NCBI GenBank assembly: GCA_016285885.1
Contig: JAEERP010000007.1
Span: forward strand, 1-64,000
DNA from: Paludibacteraceae bacterium
GTDB lineage: Bacteria; Bacteroidota; Bacteroidia; Bacteroidales; Paludibacteraceae
Reading direction: 5' to 3'
DNA: 64,000 bases
The number at the start of each line of letters is the position of its first letter. The first letter of the stretch is position 1. The position numbers and the translations under genes were made by a program. The notes beneath the pieces are model-generated. The model ran no database searches. It was not told the DNA's origin and was given only the letters and a program-made list of their open reading frames with translations. Shown here piece by piece: positions 55,008 to 64,000 of the stretch.

Positions 55008-55547
55008 ATGTTAGACATATCAACAGGGAAATTTATCCTTAACAGCCAAGAGGAGTGGGTGATATCACCTTTCCTCTCCAAAAACGACCTAATGAATTCC
55101 AAATTTTGGGACGCCAACAAAGAAGGGTTGCGACATGCGAGCAGCAACGGGAGAAGTTTCTTCTTCGAGCGTCTCACGATAGACGGTTACCCTTTATCCA
55201 TGGAGATACACATCGGGCGCAACGATTACGTCGATAAGATAACCCTGCGCTCCGAGCGAGCCACCCACATCCAAGAATGGATTTCAACGCCCGGATGGGA
55301 AGATACCGCACTGGAGCAAAAGAAGTTGCACGACGAGTTTCTCGCACGGGAGACCGTCATTCCGGCCCAGCTCCTCTCGGAGAAGGACGAGCTCTCGATC
55401 GACACGGACTGGGGAGGGATCACCTCGGTGATGGACCTTTCGTCCGAGCCAGACATACACATCGCCATCCGCTACCGCAACCTGTCGGCCTCAGAGAAAG
55501 AGAAGTATCTGTCACTAGGGAGGAAATACCTGCATGGAGAGAAATAG
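55008..55547 (+). CDS. Unrecognised cytoplasmic protein, first of an overlapping pair
   Basis: The product is 179 residues with no signal peptide or membrane helix. It starts MLDISTGKFILNSQEEW. It has two beta-rich blocks (about 40-80 and 135-155) and an acidic C-terminal helix. I do not recognise the family. The frame continues upstream to a TTG (54942) inside the promoter box, so the ATG is used. It overlaps the next gene by 14 bp, so the two products are probably coupled. Confidence 0.65.
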   Translation: MLDISTGKFILNSQEEWVISPFLSKNDLMNSKFWDANKEGLRHASSNGRSFFFERLTIDGYPLSMEIHIGRNDYVDKITLRSERATHIQEWISTPGWEDTALEQKKLHDEFLARETVIPAQLLSEKDELSIDTDWGGITSVMDLSSEPDIHIAIRYRNLSASEKEKYLSLGRKYLHGEK

Positions 55548-56994
55548 TCCCCATATCAAATCCGCCTCCGAACGGCAAGGGAGCGACAAGTACCCTGGCA
55601 TAGACACCTACGAGTACACGACGCTGAAAAAAGGGGCAAAGATATGCGCCCTCGTCGCCTACTACGAGACGGGGAGGATGAAGCCTTGCGAGTTCTATTT
55701 TCCGCAGAAGACACTCCAAGCCGTGAACCACAACCCTATCCTATTGAGTCAGGGACTCCAAATCAGTCCGTGGAGAGACCCGAAGACCGGCGAATATTCC
55801 TACCGCACCCGCATCGCGACGTTCATCGTGAAAGATGATTTCGAGACCGAATACAGTGCGAAGGTGTCCGAAAACCCCTCATACGGACAAGGTGGGCTCC
55901 TCCAATACCATATCCCCAAAGAGACAGCCGACAGATACCTGATCAAAGAGCCGGACGACATCTTCCTGTCCGACGGACATATCAGCGAGGAAGAGTATGA
56001 GCGAATCATGGAGAAACACCAGCAGATGCTCATCAAACGGAACCTCTTCAGCTACCTCAAAGCCAAAGCCGACACCCTCGACATCCTGCAAAACACAAGC
56101 GATCCGGAGGAGAAGGAGCGCGCGGGGAAGAACCTACGCACCCTCAACCGCCATATCGAGGAACTCACCATAGACCTCGCCTACTCACAAGAAAGCGTCG
56201 GAGATGTGCGCTCCGCAAAATACGACCGACTCATCTCCCAACTGGTCATAGAGACCGAGAGCAGGGAGGAGGAGAACGTGTTGCTCATCAGCAACATGAA
56301 AATAGGGAAGGAGATCGAGGAGACCGAGCAACGCCTCAGCCAAAGCACAAGCCTCATCCTTATCCCAGACGACTCCACACACGATGCGAATCAATTGGCG
56401 GAAAACATATCCAGCAAAATCAACAACTACGAAAGGGAACTCTCCAAAGGAGGAAGACCTGAGATCGACGTGCCCAAGCAGGACCTGTCCGATTTCCTCG
56501 TGATCAATCAAATCAACAACCGATGGCGGGAGGTGATGAGGAACGCACAACCACAGGCCCACCATTACCAAGCCATCGACACCCTCGTCATCCAAAGCTA
56601 TAACGGGCAACACCAGCGTATACCCATCGACCAATTCTTCACCGCAGACTCCATCGCTTCCATACGGGGAAGCCGCAACGGCACGCTCTCACCCACACTC
56701 CACCTCAAGGGGAACGGACAGAGCGCAAAACTACTGATGAGAGGCAACAAACCACAACTATACCTCGCGCAAACAGCGGAACAACTCTCCCAAACATTCG
56801 ATCGGCTACACCTGAGCGCCAGCCAGCGGGAGAACCTGGAGAAAGGGGGCACCATCCATCTGCGACAAGGATGTTTCCTGTTGGATAAAGAGATCAACAG
56901 CCTCGTGCCAGCCCCCTACCATCCGACGGAGGGGCAACAAAACGCACTCGACACCACCCTCCACAAGCAACAGCGAAGGGGACCTACACAATAA
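55534..56994 (+). CDS. Unrecognised protein, possibly with a DUF3945-like end
   Basis: The product is 486 residues with no signal. The N-terminal 150 residues are beta-rich. A helical, charged middle (about 150-270) follows, likely coiled-coil. A beta-rich C-terminal part includes LSASQRENLEKGGTIHLRQG, which faintly recalls the DUF3945 repeats of Bacteroidales mobile elements. It is not a relaxase or coupling protein by any motif I can see. It overlaps the gene before it. Confidence 0.6.
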   Translation: MERNSPHIKSASERQGSDKYPGIDTYEYTTLKKGAKICALVAYYETGRMKPCEFYFPQKTLQAVNHNPILLSQGLQISPWRDPKTGEYSYRTRIATFIVKDDFETEYSAKVSENPSYGQGGLLQYHIPKETADRYLIKEPDDIFLSDGHISEEEYERIMEKHQQMLIKRNLFSYLKAKADTLDILQNTSDPEEKERAGKNLRTLNRHIEELTIDLAYSQESVGDVRSAKYDRLISQLVIETESREEENVLLISNMKIGKEIEETEQRLSQSTSLILIPDDSTHDANQLAENISSKINNYERELSKGGRPEIDVPKQDLSDFLVINQINNRWREVMRNAQPQAHHYQAIDTLVIQSYNGQHQRIPIDQFFTADSIASIRGSRNGTLSPTLHLKGNGQSAKLLMRGNKPQLYLAQTAEQLSQTFDRLHLSASQRENLEKGGTIHLRQGCFLLDKEINSLVPAPYHPTEGQQNALDTTLHKQQRRGPTQ

Positions 56995-57057
56995 AGGACA
57001 CAAGAGGGCAAACAATTCCGCACGATCTGCGGCATAGGCAAAAAGGCCATGCAAGGA

Positions 57058-57714
57058 TCAGCCTAACATATTGGAGAAATCGAGCTCCGGGAAAGCATTG
57101 TTCACGTCCGAGTCAGAGGCCTGTTTTCCCTCTTTTGGCGACGATTGAACCGGTGCGGGATCCACCTTCGGCTCCTCCACCACGGTAGGTTCCACCTTAG
57201 GCGGGACAACGGCAGCGACCATCGGTTCAGACGCAACGACAGACGAAGAAACATTGCCCAAAAGATCCTCCACAGCGTTCCTGCTCACCGCATCCATGCG
57301 AGAAAAGTCGACATGGGTATCCTCAGGGGAGAAAGCGTCAACCACAGTCTCTTGGCGCGCCTCTTCACGAGAGGGAAGTCTCCGGGAAGCGCCATGATCC
57401 GCCTTGCGGTAATCGATTAAATCCTCCCATGCAGCGACACTGTTTTGGACCTGAGACTCTTTCTTTCTAGTCTTAGCCGATATCTTCAAGCAAGGCGCCG
57501 TGCTCTGCGCAGGGGCCTCCGACACACGCTCCTTGCTTTTTCTCGCCTCACTCTTCGACACCTGCGACGAATCGTCCTTCACAACCTTAAAATAAAGGAA
57601 CACGCCCAACTCATATATACAAAGAGCCGCCAAAGCGATCAAAAGAAATTTTCCTGTACTAATAGACAACAAACACATACTTTTCGCATTATTTCGTGTC
57701 AAACATTTTTTCAT
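57058..57714 (-). CDS. Unrecognised single-pass membrane protein with Pro/Val-rich tail
   Basis: The product is 218 residues. One helix (about 22-43, FLLIALAALCIYELGVFLYF) follows a basic start. The remainder is hydrophilic and looks disordered, with Ser/Lys-rich then Pro/Val-rich parts ending in ELDFSNML. The frame extends to a TTG (57738); the ATG at 57714 is chosen and others at 57723 and 57678 are possible. A -7 box TATATTTG is at 57786-57793. Confidence 0.6.
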   Translation of the reverse strand: MKKCLTRNNAKSMCLLSISTGKFLLIALAALCIYELGVFLYFKVVKDDSSQVSKSEARKSKERVSEAPAQSTAPCLKISAKTRKKESQVQNSVAAWEDLIDYRKADHGASRRLPSREEARQETVVDAFSPEDTHVDFSRMDAVSRNAVEDLLGNVSSSVVASEPMVAAVVPPKVEPTVVEEPKVDPAPVQSSPKEGKQASDSDVNNAFPELDFSNMLG

Positions 57715-57852
57715 GCCCGCCATGCAGTAAAACACCAAGCTTTGGCATTTATCATCATACAGACAAGACTTGCAATATCTTTTCGCAAATATACAAATTA
57801 TGTTCCGTTCGGCCTTGAAAGATTAAAAATTTAAGAGAATATAGCCTTGGAC

Positions 57853-57928
57853 ATTTTCCATATCACCGAGGTTTTTAAAGAAGCTGATCCAGATATTCCT
57901 AACTATGATGTTGGAGCGGTCGAACCTG
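57853..57928 (-). pseudogene. Internal fragment of an Rpn-type nuclease gene
   Basis: These 76 bp match 58292-58367 of the adjacent nuclease gene at about 85% by eye, in the same orientation. The segment covers the V-K-N-I-W-I-S-F-F-K-N-L-G region and has no start or remaining ends. It lies just beyond the stop of the intact gene, as expected for a decayed duplicate. Confidence 0.7.
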
Positions 57929-57934
57929 CAGATG

Positions 57935-58849
57935 CTACAACTTTTCTATTTCCTTTGGGGATAGTCCAGTTATCTCCGCAATATCATCCACACCCATTCC
58001 TTTTTGCTTCATTTTCTTCGCGTTGCGTAGGTTAGCAGCTTTCTCTCCTTCGAGCATCCCTTGCTTCATTCCTTGCTTCATCCCTTGTTTTATCCCTTGC
58101 TCGGTTCCCTTCTTCAGTCCCTCTTCCATGCCTCTCTCGTATCCATGCTGCTCCATGTCGATCTCGTCTTCGAGGTATTTCATGCTGGCCTCATACTGGT
58201 CGTACTCCTCCTCGGAGAGGGCGGATACCTTCGCCTTCTCTATCAGTCTGAGCAGACCCTCGTCCGCTCGCTCGTATACCGATGGGTCAATGTTTTCCAT
58301 GTTGCCGAGGTTTTTAAAGAAACTGATCCAGATGTTCTTGACCGTGATGTTGGAGCGGTCGAACCTGAACATGGGCAAAGATATGAAAAATTTGCGAACT
58401 CTGTCCCAGAATTCTTTCCCGGTGTCGAGGTCGCACTCGCCCGTCCGCGTAATGACCTTCTCCAGACCCTCCATCCTGCTTCCCATGATGAAGATGCCGA
58501 GGATGCGGGTGATGTCGGTTTTCATCCTCGCCCAGTTATGTCCCTTGTGGATCTTCCTGCGCATCAGGTTGTAGATGTAGAAGTTGGCGCGTGTCTTGAA
58601 GTAGCGTTGGGAGGAGTTCTGCATCTCGATGAGCACGTTGTCCCCCTTCTCGGTGGTGCAGAGCAGGTCGAAGGTGACGCCCCGCTGGTACTTGGAGGGC
58701 GGGGGTGTCTCGACGTTCTCGAACTTGACGTGCGTGATCCTGTCCACCTCCCCTTCTAGGATGGCGTTGAGGAAGGACAGCATGATGACCTCGTCCTGCA
58801 TGCAGAACTTGAACCCGAAGTCGGATTTTAAATCTATGAACTTTGCCAT
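57935..58849 (-). CDS. Rpn-family PD-(D/E)XK nuclease/transposase-like protein
   Basis: The product is 304 residues. The start MAKFIDLKSDFGFKFCM is the family signature. The catalytic core is D61 with E75 and Q77 (VLIEMQ), as in the PD-(D/E)XK group of recombination-promoting nucleases. The C-terminal part has a run of KQGMKQGM-type repeats (about 250-275), then a helix. Rpn proteins cut DNA and promote RecA-independent recombination. A longer frame at 58924 adds unrelated residues. Members occur in many copies per genome. Confidence 0.85.
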   Translation of the reverse strand: MAKFIDLKSDFGFKFCMQDEVIMLSFLNAILEGEVDRITHVKFENVETPPPSKYQRGVTFDLLCTTEKGDNVLIEMQNSSQRYFKTRANFYIYNLMRRKIHKGHNWARMKTDITRILGIFIMGSRMEGLEKVITRTGECDLDTGKEFWDRVRKFFISLPMFRFDRSNITVKNIWISFFKNLGNMENIDPSVYERADEGLLRLIEKAKVSALSEEEYDQYEASMKYLEDEIDMEQHGYERGMEEGLKKGTEQGIKQGMKQGMKQGMLEGEKAANLRNAKKMKQKGMGVDDIAEITGLSPKEIEKL

Positions 58850-59138
58850 AGCAGCTTTTTTATTGGTTAAACAGATAGAAATCCATCCGTGCAAACAGGT
58901 TGGATTTTGATGCAAAAATAACAATATTTTTCCAATAGAGGCATGTTTTTTGTGTTAAATTTACTTTATTGATAGCTAAAAAACATGCGGACACAAAATC
59001 CACCCATAGAGGAGGATGCAAAGATCCTCCGCCCCCCCAACAAAGACGTTTTAATTGAGCGAAACCAGCTATATATAGGGAAAAAAGTATTTTATCATAC
59101 AAAAAAGTGAATTCGGATGAAAATTTAAGTGTAATAAC
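58850..59138. other. Intergenic region between nuclease and Ig-repeat protein genes
   Basis: The divergent gap holds AT-rich sequence and a poly-C/GGGGGG tract near 59024-59036. I see no gene. The promoter for the plus-strand gene is at its right end. Confidence 0.5.
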
Positions 59139-59170
59139 ATTGAAAACTTCAAACAAGTTTGATATTTTTG
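59139..59170 (+). promoter_or_regulatory. Promoter of the Ig-repeat protein gene
   Basis: TATTTTTG (59163-59170) is a perfect -7 box. ATTG (59139-59142) lies 20 nt upstream, one base off TTTG. The leader would be about 85 nt. Confidence 0.6.
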
Positions 59171-59262
59171 TAGCATGAGGAGTGGATTTTTTATTTCCGC
59201 AACGGGGAAATGGATATCCTCAGAATCAGTGGTTACTTAAAATCATAACTAAACGGACGGAT

Positions 59263-62200
59263 AATGAAGAACAAATTGCTTTTGTGGGTATTGCTATTGA
59301 CTTCAAGCATAGTTGCGCAAGCACAGACATGGAATCGTGTGTGGCATGAGGACTTCGGCGTGGTGGAGGATTCCGTCATCAGAGACTTCCCCGACCCGTC
59401 CATGAGCATGCAGGATCATCAGTTCAATGAATGCAAAGCCATTGAAGATGGATGGTATGGCATCATGAACAGCACATGGTGGTCTTTCCAACGCAAAACA
59501 AGCCTAAATTGCAATGGGATGGGAGCCGAAAATTTTTTCGCGGGGAAAGATCATACCGACCCCAACAACAAACAGGGGGGAATGTTGGTGGTGAACGTAA
59601 ACTTCGATTGCATAGGCGTAGACATATACAAGCACACCATCGACTTCGACATTTGTGGGAATAGCAAATATAAATTAGGAGCATATCTCGCCGATATCTC
59701 AAGTGCCGGTATGTTAAGAACCCCATCCCTAACGATGAAGGTAGTCAACATAAAAGACCCCGCAAACCCAGACACCATAGCCACCGCCGAGATATCCACC
59801 AGCACAATCTGGGGAATTGGGGGAAGCAAACACGATGGTGTATTAAATCCACACATAGATAGAACCGATGAATGGAACTACAACGAAGTGGAATTCGATG
59901 TCCAAGACGGGGATGTGCTGCAACTCATCATCGAGAATCAAGTGCAAGGAGGTGCCGGTAACGACTTCGCCCTCGACGACATTGAGCTCTATCGCTGGGA
60001 TCAAAATGAGGCACCTAAGCCCGCCATCGACGCAAAACAATCCTATAAGACAATAGAAGGCGGGGTCGGTTGTCTTCCCGAAGCCATCTATAATGTTTCG
60101 AACGACATCATTCCAGGCTGGAAACAAATCTATGACCACATCTACTGCCTATGGCAAGTCTCAACCGATGGAGGATTCCAATGGCAAGACATGGACCCTG
60201 AGAGTGGGGAAGAAAAGACAAGCATGCGCCGTAGCATCAACCAACAAACGGCCACAGAGATGTACAGACTGATCATTACGGGCGGGAATACAATCGGAGA
60301 CGCTGAAGCCGAAGCGCGCCACATCGGCGCCATAGGCGGACCTTCCAATGGATGTGCCTACTACATCATCTCCAACACCATCGCATCCATCAAACCAACG
60401 CCTGAAGAGGATGTTCCACCGGCTGAAATAAACATCAACAATACGGCATGGCATAGGGCCGAACTGAACATCGATTGCAAGAACTCAACCGACCAATACA
60501 CCATCGACCTCACGGAAGACGATTGGAGTAGCATCCAACATGTACGCCTCTGGCAATATTCGACAGACATGGCGCAGAGTTGGCAAACCCTTCCCGACAA
60601 TCAGACCAGCATAACCTTCGACAAGTCTCTCGGCGGGGCCACATACTACAGGGTCGTAATGGCTAAAAGCCAGGATGTGGCGGAGCAAGTGGCAAAAAAC
60701 GGCTATCCCGACAATCCATGCGAAAACTTCTATTACATCACGGACACCACACTCCTCACTTGCATAAAGAAATGCGACAAACCCGAATTCGATGTTCCAA
60801 ACAGTAACGGATCCCCGGTCTCATCCACCAACCCAAGGGAATGGAGCCGGACCACATGCTTCAAATCCCCTACCACAGAGTGGGAAGTGGTTCAGACCAA
60901 CAACGTACCTATCGACAGCATACATTGGTACATCAGAGACAACAGGGAGGCCGACTGGCAACTCATACCAGGAGAAAACAACCTGAAGCTCATCCACGAG
61001 CAAACCTACGACACGACCCAAGTGATGTTCCTCGCATGGAGCGAGGAGTGCGTCTCCGACACCTTCATCTTCACGGTAGAGACGATCCTCCTGCATCCGG
61101 AGCTATCCCCAATGCCCGACAAGGCTTGCGAGGGAGCGGACATAACCCTCACCGCGATCAACACCAATCCTAACTTGCCTGTCGGAGGATGGGCGGTGCT
61201 CGAACGCTCCTACGACGGTGTGAGCTTCGAAGACGTCGCGGGAGGAGAGACCGGACAGGAGAACTACCACAGCAACCCGTTTAACCTCACCTACCAGATT
61301 CCTCTCTCGCAGAATAGCGCCACGACCTCGACCTACTACTACCGCGTCAGGATGAGGGAATCCGACGCATGCTCTTGGGCCTACTCCAACATCGTGACCG
61401 TCAGCATAGAGAAACCGAACACCTTCACGTTGGACGAGATACCTCAGAACGTCTGCGTCGGCAGCACCGTGCAACTGAACGCTAACGTGACCCTCCGTCC
61501 AAGCAACACTTTCGCTTGGCTACGCAACGGAGACACGCTCTCCACCACGGAGCTGAGCCTCGTGGACATGCCAGAGGACTCCACCACCTACATCTTCGTG
61601 CTAGAGGACGAGCTCTGCGCGACCATGAAGGATACGATAACATCAGTCACCCTACTCCCCGACTCCATCCATCTGAGCGCAATGAAGGATAGCCTGTGTA
61701 GCGGAGACGAAACGACCCTATACGTCACACGTAAGGACAACGGCATACCGCTCATCTGGGAGTACTCGACCGATAGCATGCAGACATTCAACGAACTGAC
61801 CGCCGTCGGTGACACCATCACCGAACCAGTCTTAGCACCCACCTACTTCAGGGCCAGGACAGACGGATCATCATGCCAAGTCATCTACTCCGACACGGTA
61901 TTCATCTACACGGAGAAACGGGTGGAAGTGGAGATCGACCAGCTGCCAGACACGATCTGCGACGGTGTGGAGGTGAACCTGACCGCCCGCGCGGAGATTG
62001 ATTCCACCCTCAACACCTATACTTGGGTCGTGAATGAAGATACCCTCAGGGATGTGCAGAAGTTCGAGTACACAGAAATACCGCTCATCGCCACCACCTA
62101 CCGGTTCGTCGTGTTCGGCAACCTGTGTCCGCCACAGGAGGACACCACCCGCACCATAGTCTACACGGAGCATGGCGTGGAGATCGAGATCGACAAGGAC

Positions 62201-64000
62201 ACCGTCTGCGAGGGCGAGACCGTCCGAGTGACGGCAGAGTACGACTACAACGCCATCGTGGTATGGCAACGCACCTACGACAGGGATACCTACGAGGATT
62301 TCGTGCCGGACGAGATACCTAGCGAACTCATCAGAAGGCCGAACGAAGTGCCGAAGGTACGTCCGACCGCCAACCTGAAGCCAGACGCCACCACCTACTA
62401 CCGCGTGAAAGTACCGGCCACATCAGTATGTCCGACCACCTTCTCGTTCACCGTCATCGCACACGTGGAAAAGAAACCGGGGGACATCTCCATGGAGCAA
62501 CTGCCTACAGAGGTCTGCGCGGGATCGAACGTCGACCTTAAGGCCACCGCCGATATTGATCCGAACTTCCACACCTTCGCATGGATCAAGAATGGAGACA
62601 CCCTCTCCACGAGCGAGTTGGAGCTCACAGACATACCAACCCAAACCACCACCTATGAGTTCGCCGTGGCAGGGAAATACTGCACCGCGAAAACGGAAGA
62701 ACAGACCGTCAAGGTGGAGCGGTCGAATGGCAACATAGGCTTGGAAATAGACAAGAAAAACATATGCTCAGGAGAGATGGCTAGGCTCAATGTCATATGG
62801 GACCAGCAGACATCTGTCACCTGGGAAAAGTCGCAGGACAGCCTCAACTTCAATGAGTTCAACCCTAACACAGACTTGACCGCACTCTTCCCAAGCAGCA
62901 CGACCTTCTACAGAATCAAGTCAGCCTCCAACTCCGTAGTATGCCCTGAGGCATACTCCAACGTCGTGCGTGTGAACGTGGAGCAGAAGATAGAGGTTGA
63001 CGTGGACAGCATACCTGCCTATTTCTGCGAAGGGACGCCACTATCGTTAAGCGCCCACACCACGTTAGATCCTAACAACACCTTCGCGTGGATCAAGAAT
63101 GGAGACACGCTTACCACAAGCGAATTGGAGCTCACAGACACCCCGACAGAGAACGCCACCTATCTGCTGGAGATTAAAGGCGTAAACTGCCCTAGCTACC
63201 AGAAGAGTTACCAGACGGAGATAGAGAAGCCAGCCAAACTTGCGCTCTCCATCTCTGAGACAGGCGTGTGCGAAGGGACCGACGTCACCCTCACCGCCCA
63301 ATTGGACGAGGTGCAAGGCCTCGCATGGCAACGGAAAGGCGCAGGGGCGGACGATTACACCACGTTCGATACAGAGCTCACCAACGGAAAGGTCATCACA
63401 GCCGATGAGAGCACCCTCTACCGCATCGTTTCAACGGGCAACATAGCCTGCCCAAGCGACACCTCCGACGAGTTGAGTCTGACTGTTGAGAAGAACATAT
63501 CGTTCAACTTGGACGAGAAGGTGGTCATCTGTCCGAAGGAGGAGACCGTGGTCGACGCACACTTCACGGGAGAGCCAAAGAGTGTGACATGGTACAAGAA
63601 GAGCGCAAGCGACACCGAGTACTCCGTCTTCTCCAACTCAACCGCACCATTCACGCTATCTCCATTTGAGACAGCAGAATACAAGATGACATACACCTTG
63701 GACTACTGTCCTTCCGACAGTGCCCGCTTCGAGGTGATCGTGGATCAACCTACCGAGATGACGATAACGCAGGACGACTCCATCTGCGCAGGGGAAAGCA
63801 TCACCCTGAAAGTCACCACAGACTATCCTGCCTCGGTTGTATGGGAAAGCGCCGAGGAGGGAGGGACAACCTTCCAATCACTAGCATCCGGCAAGACGGA
63901 GATCGAGGTCTCCCCTACAAAGAGCACCCGTTACAAGGTGAGCGCCGCCACAGAGCAGGGATGCGCCATAGACCCGTTATACACCAACATCCACGTGTCG
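59263..64000 (+). CDS. Giant secreted Ig-repeat protein (3' end outside window)
   Basis: The frame is open from this ATG to the right edge, about 1,579 codons so far. A signal peptide (MKNKLLLWVLLL, cleaved near VAQAQT) is followed by an N-terminal domain of about 230 residues with a jelly-roll-like pattern, ending D-D-I-E-L-Y-R-W. After that come many Ig-like modules of about 80-100 residues with the recurring pattern C-x-G-x-x-V-x-L-x-A, then W-x-K-N-G-D-T-L and T-T-Y-x-F. Such proteins are exported adhesins or matrix parts, often by the T9SS; the sorting domain would be off the edge. Confidence 0.82.
61420..63990 (+). repeat. Tandem Ig-like modules
   Basis: Modules recur about every 240-300 bp. 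Phrases such as WIKNGDTL (near 62580 and 63090) and TSELELTD are nearly identical at DNA level, while other modules have diverged. The repeats are coding and in frame. Confidence 0.7.

Overview
The window comes from a Bacteroidales-type genome with roughly balanced base composition. The evidence is TAnnTTTG-type -7 promoter boxes, few Shine-Dalgarno sites, a Bacteroidales omega subunit, the ftsX-DUF3098-uppP-truB-queA order, BspA-like leucine-rich repeats, a type IX secretion (T9SS) C-terminal sorting domain, and CTnDOT-like tra genes. Genus cannot be fixed from the sequence.

Layout. 1-3912: minus-strand giant leucine-rich-repeat surface protein built from near-identical 537-bp units, running off the left edge. 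4.2-7.2 kb: a DUF4377 protein and a YiiX-like hydrolase, separated by an AlbA_2/ATPase regulator gene bracketed by a 124-bp direct repeat of the hydrolase 3' end. 7.3-16.6 kb: minus-strand housekeeping block (ileS, queA, truB, uppP, DUF3098, ftsX, coaD, hemW). 16.6-17.2 kb: an ATPase relic and small repeats. 17.2-32.5 kb: mostly plus-strand core genes (yraN, sufS-sufE, bamD-rpoZ, tRNA-Pro, rpe, comEC, nrnA, two lipoproteins, an rRNA/tRNA methyltransferase, a degenerate M23 protein, dxr, rseP), with a glycosyltransferase and a DUF5606 gene on the minus strand. 32.4-42.7 kb: a CNNM/CBS protein, a DUF2027-Smr protein, a NifX-like protein, a second queA-like gene between 120-bp inverted repeats, a secreted PEP-synthase-like protein, a chrA pair, trmO, hsp20 with a candidate sigma-54 promoter, and a DUF218 protein.

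42.7-52.2 kb is the accessory highlight: a compact minus-strand operon for a Bacteroidales conjugative type IV secretion system (traE, F, G, I, J, K, a second K-like gene, L-like, M, N and a four-helix membrane protein). No relaxase, coupling protein, integrase or traO-Q gene is visible. Divergent from it, behind a 570-bp gap with an AT-rich block and a GC-rich possibly structured leader, is a T9SS-sorted surface protein. Then come an overlapping pair of unrecognised genes, an unrecognised single-pass membrane protein, an Rpn-type PD-(D/E)XK nuclease and the 5' part of a very large Ig-repeat secreted protein that runs off the right edge.

How the parts may work together: the core blocks serve translation fidelity, undecaprenyl-phosphate recycling, Fe-S assembly, isoprenoid synthesis and outer-membrane assembly. 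The right third looks like an envelope and transfer island. Whether it is part of a mobile element extending beyond the window or a stand-alone secretion machine cannot be decided here.
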